DNA of 64,000 nt from Hygrocybe punicea (Eukaryota > Basidiomycota > Agaricomycetes > Agaricales > Hygrophoraceae). The notes beneath the pieces are model-generated. The model worked only from the letters and a program-made list of their open reading frames with translations, made no database searches and was not told the origin of the DNA. The stretch spans positions 434,001 through 498,000 of the forward strand of contig OY744462.1 of the NCBI GenBank assembly GCA_963556145.1, read 5' to 3'. Position numbers and translations under genes: made by a program. Positions 1 to 10,067 of this stretch are shown here, in pieces; within the stretch, counting starts at the first letter, position 1, and every line of letters begins with the position of its first letter.

Positions 1-1500
1 GGGAGGAAGGTGGCAGTGGCAGTGGGAGGTGGCAGTGGCAGTGGCAGTGGCAGTGGGAATGGGACAAGGTGTAAGGAGGGAGGGGAGGAGGGAAGGGCAG
101 CAGGGAGTGGGAGAGGGAGAGGGAGAGAGAGGGAAAGAGAGAGGGAGAGGGAGAGGGAGAGGGAGAGGGAGAGGGAGAGGGAGGAGGAGTGGGAGGATGG
201 GTGGGATGTACATACCTCTGTCGTTCCCGTCGTCCTCGCCCTCGTCGTCTGCGTCTCCGCCGTCCTTGTCCTTGTCGTCTTCGTCTGCGTCTCCGCCGTC
301 GTCGTCCCCGCTGTCCCCATCCCTGTCATTCCCGTTCCCATCGTTCTCGTTGTCGTCATGGTCGTCGTTGTCGTCGCCATCCGCGTCTCCATCCCCGTCC
401 TCGTCCTCGTCGTCCCCTGGATGGTTTTCGTCGTCCCCGGGACCGTCGTCGTCATCCCTCTGACGGTCGTCGTCGTCTCCGTCGTCCTGTCGTCCCGTCG
501 CTATCCGTCTTCGTCCCCATCATCGTCCCCTGGCTGGCCGTCTGCGTCCTCGTGGTCTCTGTCCTCGTCGTTGCCACTGTGGTTGTCTCGGCAATCTGTC
601 CTGGCTGGGAGCATCCTCATACCCGGCCTAGCGGCCTTGCGGCCTCGTTTACGCCATCCTCGAGGTGGCCGTTTTCGTCCGCTTCCATTGTGTTTGCTGG
701 CGCGTTGTGTTCTGCTGTTGGGTGTTCGGATTCGCATGTTTGGCGTGGGGTAGCTGCAAAAGGTCAACAATTAGCAAAGAATACAAAAAAGTTAAAGTCA
801 GAAATTTACCTCGGGTGCTCCTCTGCACCCGTCTCCCGTTGTTGACGCGTTGTTGAAAACAACGAGTCGAAGCTTGAACTCGGGCAGGAAAGCCAACCGG
901 CAGTTGCCGCTTTCCCAAACGGGTTCGAGTTGCCAAACATGGAAGTGTGGCTGAAGCTTTTGAATCTTCTGGCATGCACAACAATGCATGCATACCCAAA
1001 GTGAGATCCTCAAAAGATGTAAATATAGTATACCTACTCTCATGTCAATTTTTGTATTTTATTCGGCCCTGCATCAAGAGCTATTCACAATTTATTCCAT
1101 TTCCTCTGCCAGAATTGGACCTTGAATGATATAACTTTGTCTTAAAAATCTGAAATTAATCTAATGAGTACTTATTCAAGTACTCATTGTTGTACACATA
1201 AGTGCCTGGTTGTTGGTGGACCCGGACCTATGTTGCAGCGAGCAAATGCAAAGAATTTTGCATTGTGGCTGACCCATCAACCGAAGTCCAAACTGCTGCT
1301 TTACTTTGAACCTGTCGTTTCTTGGCTACAACACATGTCTGGGACACCACCAAGTGCCAGGCACTGATTATCAATACAATAGATACTTTACATAGTAGTT
1401 TCACGATTATTCTCATATTTTTCAGAGCAATATTGGTAAAGTTGCACTTTAAGGGTCTGAATTTGGCACCGAAGTAGGCCACCATTGAATCAATGATAGG
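1..1500 (+). repeat. Modular repeat family, copy 1 (truncated by window edge)
   Basis: The block runs in a fixed order: a GA-rich tract (about 70-190), a CGTC/GTC-rich tract (about 210-600), a hairpin-and-intron-like block (750-960), then an AT-rich block (970-1500). The same order is seen on the minus strand at 28370-26840, on the plus strand at 60000-61600 and on the minus strand at 62860-61810. Long open frames across the GTC tract give only Val/Pro, Ser or Arg runs and are not convincing genes. Beyond about 1430 the sequence begins to resemble the opposite strand of the block, so this copy appears to be one half of a former head-to-head pair. Confidence 0.75.
754..830 (-). other. Conserved hairpin plus intron-like segment (copy 1)
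   Basis: On the minus strand a perfect 6-bp stem with a 6-nt loop (GGGTGC...GCACCC, 813-830) is followed within a few bases by an intron-like stretch. That stretch starts GTAAAT, has a CTAAT branch-like site and ends TTTTGCAG (754-809, 56 bp). The segment is conserved in the copies at 27451-27523 and 62097-62172. The distance between the hairpin and the upstream conserved word differs by numbers not divisible by three, so conservation looks like nucleotide or RNA structure rather than protein. A spliced non-coding transcript is one reading; no function is known to me. Confidence 0.5.
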
Positions 1501-1665
1501 AACCGGGAGCCATTGTGGCAGAGTACATGCAGTGACCGTTTGATGTGAGCCCGAGACATGGAATTGCAAGTGCTTTGTACCCAACAAAGACTGCAAGTGA
1601 GAACATACAGCGCAGCACGTTTGTGAAATCCCCAAGATATGGTTCAAATACTATGTCATGGGACA

Positions 1666-2783
1666 TCAGAAAGATACAGAGAGTACGTTGGTGACAGTAC
1701 TTACCATAGATTCATCTTGCCCTGAAGCTTCGAGCGAATTGGAACGGTAGATGTGGCTGGCTAGAAAGGCTTGAGGGTGGAGAGCTCCGTAGAAGTTCTT
1801 GCCCACCAACATGCCACCCCTTAAGCGTGTTTCCAAGTTCACATTCCACGATACCGCATTCTCAATCACAACAACCGCATCCTGCAGTGCGCAACTCGAG
1901 GAATCACCAAGCATAGAGGGAGACATGACTTCTGCAAGAACTTCACGCCAGGACCGCAAAGCCATTCCTACATGCTGAGCGACAACCACTTTGAGATAGA
2001 CCCCGTGAAAATAAGAGGCGATTTCAACGAGGTTGTTAACAGCCTCGAAATAAACGGCTTGTAATCGTAGCCAGTCCGCATAAGCATCGTGCATGGAAGT
2101 TACCTCCTCCCCGTATCCAGTCATATGAGCTTGGATGCTGAGCTCCGAATCCAATTCTATGTTCACATTCCCATCCTCCTCTACATTCTCACATTTCCGA
2201 GTGTGAGGATCTGGAGGGTTGATTCTGGTAAGATGTTCCTCAAGAAAAGAGCTATAAATGATGGCCCGAAGAGTAAGACCACATGTAGTGAGGAAATAGA
2301 TGGCAAATTCAAAATCCGCCATCTCGCTATCCAACAAAGGCCTATCGCAGAACTTGTTAAGTGCACGGAGAGCAGCGTCATAGCAATGGAGGAGGTGTAT
2401 CAACAATCTGTGGACTTCCTCACATGTGTCCTGGGTATAAATGGTGGGAAGGTGTGAGCCGCTCTTGTAATCTGCTGCCATCTTTCTCAGGTTAGGAGTC
2501 TCAAGATCAGACAAGTGAAGAAAGGTATCGTTGATGGGCTGCGAAAGCGATTCGAGGAAGGCGGCATTGCGCTTACCCAATGGAGTGGAAATGGGTGACT
2601 GAACCGGAAGGGGGCGTTTCTCATCCATTGCCCGGGATGGTGAAATATCGAGGAGGCAATCATAGAACGATTTGGCATAATCCTTGTGTAAAAAGTTCCG
2701 TATCATCTTAGGCTCGGACATCGCAGTGGTATATGCGAAGATGCCAAGTGCATCACCCTCCTCCTTTCCCACTGCATTGACAA
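1666..2783 (-). pseudogene. Uncharacterised protein gene, 3' part, cut by the hAT element
   Basis: An open frame of about 370 residues with ordinary composition, probably largely alpha-helical, which I do not recognise. It has no ATG at its 5' end. The frame stays open up to the hAT terminus at 2784, so the 5' part is missing. A consensus donor (GTAAGT) begins at 1704, so the real exon probably ends at 1705 and the track's last residues are intron. Relics with protein-like coding in the same direction continue beyond the other end of the hAT element (9704-9935). This suggests, but does not prove, that the transposon split one gene. Confidence 0.45.
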
Positions 2784-2930
2784 TAGTGTTGCCGCGGCCC
2801 GGTTAACCGTGAGCTGGTTATACAAGACCGGCTAATTTGTATATTGTGGCTACACTTGGCAACAGTAACCGTGACCGTAGCCATGGCTTCGGCTATAACC
2901 AAAGTTCCTGGCCGGCCATAGCTGTAATTA
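2784..2930. repeat. hAT left terminal and subterminal repeats
   Basis: The inverted repeat at 2784-2798 is followed by degenerate GGTTA, AGCCGG, TAGCC and GGCT words on both strands up to about 2930. They resemble transposase-binding subterminal repeats and match the right end in style. An A-run follows at 2935-2950. Confidence 0.65.
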
Positions 2931-3108
2931 TGGGGAAAAAAAAAAAAAACTACAACACTACAAAAAATGGCCATAAGATCCATTACACTAGCCAGCAAGT
3001 CGTCTACATGAAAATGGTCCATAAAGTATGAGATATCAGAGGGGTATAAAGCCAGGAATGAACCGTATTCGAGACGTATCGTGACTGGCACTGCGCGATA
3101 ATGAGTTG

Positions 3109-4368
3109 TCACAAGACAGAAGCCCCCAATGGGGACTGACGAGTGTGAGAGCGCAGCCTGTCCAAGTCACAATTAGACATAACTTGAAGATTAAAAAAAT
3201 GGACAAACACTCTTGTGCTGCTGACAGCATCCATATCATGCGCCCTGGAGTGCATCTTCCCATTGATCCTCATGTGATTGTTGGGATTCTGATCATCTGC
3301 ACTTATCATCGGCAGGCACCAATCAAAAATGTCATCGTCTTCATGTCCTTCGTGTATGCGAAGATCATGGAAGAGCTTGCACAGATACGCATAGTTGGGT
3401 TTGCCTTCGAAGTCCAATGCACGAGTATAGTCTAGAAAAATTCTGAATTCATTTGGAATTCCCGTCAGAAGGTCGGGAATCGTATCGACCTTCATCTTCA
3501 TGATCTTGTTGCGCTGGTTACGGGTTGAGGCCTTGGCATCATACCAAGGAAGAGAGCCACAAAGAAAATAGATAAGAATGTAGGCAAGGGATTCTAGATC
3601 ATCACGGCGAGACTGCTCCACACCTAAATGGCTGTTGAGTGAGGCGAATGGGGTGGTGCCTGTGAGGGTATGATGGTCCACTCGAAATGGGACATGAATG
3701 TGAGTCCCAGCATCTCTATACCTTTTGGCAAGACCGAAATCGATGATGTAGGCTTGACTGCAATTTGCACCTGTGCCAATCAAAAAGTTGGTAGGCTTGA
3801 TGTCACGGTGAATGAAGTGGGAAGAGTGGACATGCTCTATGCATGGGATCTATGAAATTGCAGAATTAGCAGTATGATGCTAACTTAGCTCAGTAACGAT
3901 AGATATCATCTGGTCTGCCAAAAGTAGGACCGTCTTCAAGCTAAACTTGCGGTTGCAGCGATTGAAAAGATCTTCAAGTGATGGACCGAGTCGAGTAAGG
4001 ACAAGAGCATTGTAGTCACATTCTGTTCCAAACCAATGAATAGAGGGGATGCTGCTGCTGATGAGATTCTGGTACACCTCGAATTCATGTTGAAGTTGAG
4101 GTAGCGTTACATCAGCAGACTCAAGCTTGATAGCAACTTCCTCTTTGGTTATGATGTTGATTCCAAGGTAGACAATTCCTGAAATGAAATCTAGTGAGTC
4201 ATTGACGACAGTAGAGCAATACGAACCAAAGGACCCTGAGCCTAATCGCTCCTTTATTCTGAATCTGCCGCCAACCCTAACAATGTTCACTCCCTGCCGC
4301 GATTGACCTCCTACACAATCTAGCGCATTTCGTGGCCGTGTAGTAGATGGCCGTGTAGTAAATGGCAT
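3109..4368 (-). CDS. Casein kinase 1-like Ser/Thr protein kinase (hAT cargo)
   Basis: Three exons (4227-4368, 3898-4178, 3109-3849) joined by two 48-bp GT...AG introns give an in-frame product of 387 residues. In order it shows a glycine loop (LGSGSFG), the VAIKLE lysine, an HRDIKPTN catalytic loop, [10 protein letters not shown], and the CK1 signature region around RRDDLESL, which replaces the usual APE, with SLPW after it. These identify the CK1 family; the nearest relatives are cytosolic or nuclear Hrr25/Yck-type kinases. No C-terminal prenylation cysteines are seen. The start (ATG at 4368) follows the splice model. The gene sits between the hAT left terminus and the transposase, in the same orientation. 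All catalytic residues checked are present, so it could encode an active enzyme. Confidence 0.85.
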
Positions 4369-4727
4369 CGTCAGACTAGAGTGTGATGATACCTGTAGAC
4401 GACACAATTCGATGGTCAGTCAGGTTTTTCATGCTATCTATGATAAGGGGCACACAGTGTACAAAAACCTGATATGTATTGAAAAAAAAACTTTGGTACA
4501 AGTTGAACGAACGTTGAGGCCTTTGAGGCATTGAGGCATTTGAAGTTGAGGTTGGGTTGTGGGAAAAGTGGCTGTGGCCACTGACGTGAGTACTCATACT
4601 GACGGTGAACACAGAATTCTAGAACCACAAGGCAGTAGATTACAGAGCAAACAAATTTACATGAGCGTTGAGAACACGGTGAACATAGTACAAAAAGCAC
4701 GAGTAATGATTGGGGATCCAGGACTGT

Positions 4728-7674
4728 TCAGGCCGTATCATTGTCACCTGTCTCCTGAATGATTTGATCGATAACGTCCTCCGTGTCAAGCCTAAGCAGA
4801 TCAGCAAGGAGATCTCTACCAAGCTCGGATTCCTGTTCTTGCAACATTGACTCCGGCGTGAGCCAATGCTTGGTGAAGTTGAGACGTGATCGCTTGAGAG
4901 CGAACTTTAACATCTGTAAGGCCTCCATGAGTACTGGGCTGATGCGGTTTCACTTCTTTGTATCTGTCTCAGCACTTGATGAGAACACACGTTCAGAAGG
5001 TACCGATGATGCTTGAATAGGTAGAAAATCAAGAGACATTGCGTAAAATGTCGGTAGTGTTGACTTGCTGAACTATTGCATGGGGGCGTATATCAGTAAG
5101 TAATATCTACTAATTAGATAGATTACATACCTCCCAGAACCTGAGAATATCAGTCCCTTCGATGGACAGTGGTGCAGTAACGTATGAGTGATACTCCTGT
5201 TCCAGTGTCTGGCCTTCAGCATCCCGCAAAGCTCCCACTCGCATGTCAGCTAAGCCGTACTTCTGTGCCAGATGCGTATATGCAGGAGCCGCAGTTGGTT
5301 TGGCTGGTATCACAATTGTAGATGGGGGAGCTCTAGGTTTGGCTCGTTGGCGGTATTTGATCATCTAAGCCATGACTGCATTAGTAACAAGCTAAGGGAA
5401 TGTTGTCCACAGCTTACCGTTTCCTTGACAATTTGTTCAGCCTTTGCCACATAGTTCTCATCCCAATGCTGTTGAATCCAACTCATGCGGATACATGGAT
5501 TGAGGGCTAGTCTTGTCAATCAAAACAAACAATGCAGAAGTCATTTGTCACTTACCCATTGCGATGATGTAGGCCGTCGTGAGATCCATTCGAGAATAGT
5601 AGGTGGTTGCCCACTTGAGACCAACATCGATCCAGGGTTTAAGTCTTGGATGGCGCTCGCCAAGCCTCTCCCATGCAGTCATGAACATCTCAAAGGCAGG
5701 GATTGTGCCTGAGAGAATAGGATTCCCATCGCTCGACATGACTTGTTGAACTTGATGGGGGATCTAATCTTTTGTTAGGCTAAGCCAAATATTTTTAAAC
5801 CGCCTCTTACCTCTAGGATGACCTCAACATCGGCGAGCACTGACCATTCCATATCGGTCATCTTGTGCTTCATCAAGTCCCTGTTGATCGGGAGACAGAG
5901 GAAATGGTCGATTGCCTATCAATTGAATCATGTCAGCGGAATCAAAGCAGAAATTAATTGACCTACAGGGTGCATTTCTCACAGACGCCTGATCATATAA
6001 TAGACGGTGTCCCATCTTACAACCATGTCACGCAGCAGCTGCACCGATGGCAGTGCATAGGCCTGAGGGGGGTCACTGTCATCCTGGAACCAACCCTTGG
6101 CATTACCGTCGCAAATGATGTCGTCGAATAAATCACGCCTTTGGCCAGAGCTTCGAAGTACGCGCACGATATTGCGTCCCAGTGCCACAGGGTCCCGTTT
6201 TATGGCATCTTCGAATGTTTGCTGGTCAGGCCGACTAGGGGGCAGCGACCCAGCAGACACTTCAGCAGATTCAGTCAAGTCGATATCAGTCAAACTGTCG
6301 ATGACGTGATGGCAACATGTGTTAACAATATGCGGGAAGCACATAATCCGGCGGTCAATTGCATCAAAGTCAATGTCACGAATTTGAAGTAGAATTGCAA
6401 ACTCCTGCATGAATGTGACGTTGTTTGATGCATAATCAAGAGTCCAGTGGCCCATCTGCCGACCCTTATCAGTATCTCCATTGCAGATAGCTATAGAACG
6501 AAACATGTACCTGTGCTGTGATGCCAGCGCGATCCATAAGAGAAAGGGCAGCAATTGCCATTGCCTTCCCATCATGGCTGCCACGGAGGCGATGGAAAGC
6601 AAGCAGTGCTTGCTTGAGTTCTAGCCGTCGAGTGGTCTTATCCCGTGCAATCCAGTGACCCGTTATAGCAAAGTATCCACGACGGTTACTATCAGACCAA
6701 ACATCAGCAGTGCAGCTGATTTTGCCAGGAGCTTCCTAAAAATAAGCTCTGTCATACGGTATTTCACAACTACACAGATACACTTACCGCAAGCTCTTTC
6801 TTTAGGCCAATAAACCATGACTTCCATGCAGTAACAATAGCCTCACGGATTTTGGTGCGGTGAGGGATATCCTTGTCTTGCAAGTTTTCTCGAAGCAGTA
6901 GGAGGAGTTCACAGAATTCGTGACACTCGACAATGTTGATGGACTGAAAATGTAAGATGGTTAGTGGTAAAATATCGATGTAGTACACGACATACTTGAT
7001 CGTCGGCAACAACAAAATTCACAATTGCGCTCACTAAGCGACTCTGCAAGAAGGGTACACGGGCCTGGGATGCACCAGGATTGTCATCATCAATGATGGA
7101 CGCAGCCTCTTTCCTCATCCTCGGAAGCATTATAACCCATCCATTTGCTTCGCACAATTGGAGGTATTCAATCTTGTGGACGCTTTCCAGATGGACTCGG
7201 AGACTGGTGTTGCCTGTGTTTGCTGAAAAAGACCAGTTGCATGTCACGGAGTTAGGGTAAACTGTGTGTTTACGCCTGAAAGCAATAAGTGGGAGGACTG
7301 GAAGACAGAACATCAACTTACTCGCAAAATGTGCAGATAGTTGGTGCGCCCTTTGTCTTCTGAAAAAAATAATTGATATCGTGAGAAGTTTGTGGACGTG
7401 AGCCACCCCGAGATGATGCAGGAGTTCAAACAGGCTGAGAGTTGCTGCTGGTCTGAGGGCGTATAGCAGGAGCTGTCTGAGAGTTTGGCTGGCGATCCCT
7501 GGGTTGGCAAGCTGTACGATGGCCAACCTGTGAGCCCTCAGAAGATTCCTCTGGAGAGGTTGGAGGTGGAGATGACCGTCGTGGGCAAGTATTTTGACAG
7601 CCCATTGTGGCAGTTGGAACTTGGAAGACAGTATTCTCACCTTGCACAATATAACAGCTGGCATGTTCACACAC
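4728..7674 (-). pseudogene. hAT transposase, BED-finger type, broken
   Basis: A multi-exon minus-strand gene. The N-terminal part has a BED-type zinc finger split by an intron: PTICTFCE (C-x2-C, near 7330) and RVHLESVH (H-x4-H, near 7190). Next come FVVADDQ and the INIVECHEF...DIPHRTKIREAI block typical of fungal hAT transposases, the catalytic-Asp segment SCTADVWSD (near 6710), and a C-terminal dimerisation block (SSVPSERVFSS, near 4990). An in-frame TGA at 4950-4952 interrupts the last block just before NRISPVLMEAL, where an Arg codon would be expected, so a CGA-to-TGA change is likely. The 5' start is not certain. This gene would cut and paste the surrounding element, but this copy is probably dead. 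Confidence 0.75.
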
Positions 7675-8159
7675 CTGAGGTCATGGGTTAACGTTCTGTC
7701 AACGGATATGAACCCATCATCCAGGCCTTACCAGTCTGACGGGCTGTATCCAGCCTGGTTGGCCCATGTCATATGTCTGGCCTGCCTGTAGGGGGCTTAT
7801 GTCCAAATTCGGACATATGCTCACTTAGAACGTGCTTGAACCTCAAGCGCTTTGAGTTGTATAATCTGATCATTATCTAATAGCTATGGCCCCTACTGAA
7901 ATCCCACCTCCGCTTCCGAGAATTGATGTTGGTCTTCATGTTGCAGGAACGTCCAGAGTCCTGCACCCATTCTTTGCACCATTTCGAACAATGAACCCAG
8001 TGAAAATTGGACATTTTCATGGTGAAATATAATAATTAGTGCAAATTACATCCCAAACGAGAATTGACCAAGGGCACTAAGGTTTTGCTTTCATATATTT
8101 CTAGTTATAATTACATTTTCAATCCTATCGATTGACATCGTTTGTGATCGTTCTATGTA

Positions 8160-8250
8160 TTGCTGTACAGTTCCCTATCCCCCCCCCCTTCGCTGTTCCT
8201 CCCCTCTTCGCTGTTCCCCTCCCGCTCCCCCACTCCCCGTTCCCTTGATC
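8160..8250. repeat. C-rich low-complexity tract
   Basis: CCCCCTTCGCTGTTCC words repeated within the hAT interior. Nothing else is recognised between about 7700 and 8350. Confidence 0.5.
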
Positions 8251-8359
8251 CTGATAGCGTAGAATCTGTCATTGTGGCATGGAGAGTGTACATCTGTCAT
8301 TGTAGAGTGAGCTGTTCTCGTATTGCTAAAGGATGGTTTGGGTCATAATTCGACAATGC

Positions 8360-8930
8360 AAATTTATGGATGTGCCCACCTGCGAAGATGCTACAAACCG
8401 ACCCATCCTCCAATATTTGAGGGTTGGCAAGGGGGGTACCCAAAATTAGATTTTAGACCCCCTAAGCTCTCACAGAAAACAGACTGTTCCGCAGAAAGTA
8501 ATGTCCATTTATGGCGGAAATGTTGCGGCTGTTGTACAATATATCTGAGTGACAGGTAGAGAATAACAGTACGGTACGCACCCAATATGGCGAAGCATTA
8601 GATACAGCCAGAGGCGCCGTTGGTTGGTGCTGGGCTGTGGACTGATTCGCAGGGAAACTGTAACGATAGAGCCATGAAATTTATCTAGGACATTAGGTAC
8701 TACAACATACATTTCAGCATCCCTCGTTCCGACCAAATGGATGTGTCCACCTTCGAAAATATTGCAGATAGTCCCATCCTCGAGTATTTGAGGATCTGCG
8801 AGAAGATGGCCAAGGCCAGACTTGGTGAATTTTGCAATAGATGAGGAAAGGCGGGTTTCGGAAATCGTACGAGACAAGTTTTCTGGTTGCGAAATGCAGC
8901 GTTTTACCTCCATTTTCATTCTCGGTGAGT
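8360..8930 (-). CDS. Unknown ORF with a duplicated motif, within the hAT element
   Basis: The minus-strand frame contains LADPQILEDGTICNIF near 8750-8810, followed by EGGHIH. A second, shifted frame at 8360-8430 encodes LANPQILEDGSVCSIF followed by AGGHIH. The two 22-residue blocks are about 75% alike. This implies a protein with internal repeats, probably with introns or now frameshifted. I do not recognise the family. It lies upstream of the transposase, so it is either a second cargo gene or a relic. Confidence 0.35.
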
Positions 8931-9544
8931 CCAGGCCAAGTGGCTGGCCATATATCTGCGACTATGAATAAATGTGGAAAGGGGCGGGTAAATGCGCTTT
9001 TTATTGAATTGGTGTGAGCTTCTGGTGACTTACCAGAGGTTTGGGACATGTTGCTTCCCTCGTGGGCCTGCAGATTGCTTGGGAGGCGGCACTTGTGTCC
9101 GTGTCATTCCTGGTTGTCTGAATGCTGGGTGAGAGGATGATCTCGATTGATGAGGACACTGAGAGACTCTTCTCCTGCCAGTGGTAGTTGGGACTGCCGT
9201 CGTGCTGCTCGTGCACAAACATGCACACAGTGTATGTGATGAGCGGGGCCAGTGGATGGTGACGATGATGGAGTTGGAAGTAAGTACTTACAATTAGTGG
9301 CAAGCAGTGTGCGGAGAAAGAGGGGACTTAATGCAAGAAAGGATTACCTGAAATTCCGTCTACTGGTAGTCAGTTCAAAGTCAATTCAAAGGCAGTCAAT
9401 TCAAAGGCAATCAATCCCAGCCAGCACAGGATTTAAACTCAGTTCCAAAATTACCTAGTACAAAATCGCATTCCTACGTAGATCCTACGTAGATATATAT
9501 CATTTAAATTGAGTGGGTACGAAGAATATGACGAGGATGGTACT

Positions 9545-9703
9545 GGCTAGTCAGCTTGATAGCCACAGCTAACGGCTACAGGAAATGCAATAGCTGCAGC
9601 TGTAGCTGGTTTCTAGCTGAGCCAAGCCACTCACAAGCCAAGCCAATGTGGCGGCTCGGCTACAGGTAGAAGCCAGCTATTAGCCATAGCCGCGGCAACA
9701 CTA
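9545..9703. repeat. hAT right terminal and subterminal repeats
   Basis: Dense AGCC/GGCT words (CTAGCTG, AGCCACAGC, GCCAAGCC) lead to the terminal inverted repeat 9689-9703, the mirror of the left end. Confidence 0.65.
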
Positions 9704-9935
9704 ATGTGTAGTTTTGGCCCGGTCCAGAAAAATTCCACCGGTGGACTCTGCAGGAGCTCGTTAAGCTTGGGGAACAAATCTGGCCAATCATTCTCGAAAT
9801 ATCAGCAGACCGCCAGCTCGACAGCTTTCACTGTGCAATATGGGGGTGCCTTCACAATGCCATCCTTGTCCAATTTATACTTGTGCTAGAGGGCCGTTGC
9901 TGTGCACGGCATATCCTCGTCCTCATCAAATCAAA
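9704..9935 (-). pseudogene. Coding relic beyond the hAT right end
   Basis: The minus strand reads as protein-like sequence with two stops: DEDEDMPCTATAL, then KYKLDKDGIVKAPPYCTVK, then LFPKLNELLQSPPVEFFW up to the hAT terminus. It may be the 5' portion of the gene whose remainder is at 1666-2783. I do not recognise the family. Confidence 0.35.
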
Positions 9936-10067
9936 TTAACAGTATATTCAAGCAAAAATTGTACTTACTTTAATTTAATCCATCTTGTAACCCATAAATA
10001 TGAATATATTTCTACATTCAAGATGGTGACATTAATACAAGTTGCAATGAGAGTATTTAGAAAGCAC

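Larger units (their letters stand above)
2784..9703 (-). mobile_element. hAT-type DNA transposon with kinase cargo
   Basis: The ends are a 15-bp terminal inverted repeat: TAGTGTTGCCGCGGC at 2784-2798 and its complement at 9689-9703. The subterminal 150 bp on each side are rich in AGCC/GGCT words (TAGCC, GCTAGC), typical of hAT elements. The interior holds a BED/hAT transposase gene (4728-7674), a casein kinase 1-like gene (3109-4368) and an ORF of unknown function (about 8360-8930), all on the minus strand. The flanking 8-mers (ATTGACAA and ATGTGTAG) do not match, so an intact target duplication is not visible. Either the element is old, or the two ends come from different insertions. Confidence 0.7.

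Noticed and set aside
10..845. Long open frames of Val/Pro, Ser/Pro or Arg/Pro repeats over the GTC-rich tracts (also near 25705-26440, 27487-28372 and 60045-61122)
   Set aside because: All frames stay open because the DNA is a simple repeat; composition follows the nucleotide repeat and no frame is conserved between copies.
754..1043. Protein-coding exon spanning the hairpin block
   Set aside because: Spacing between conserved words differs by non-multiples of three among copies, so no common reading frame exists.
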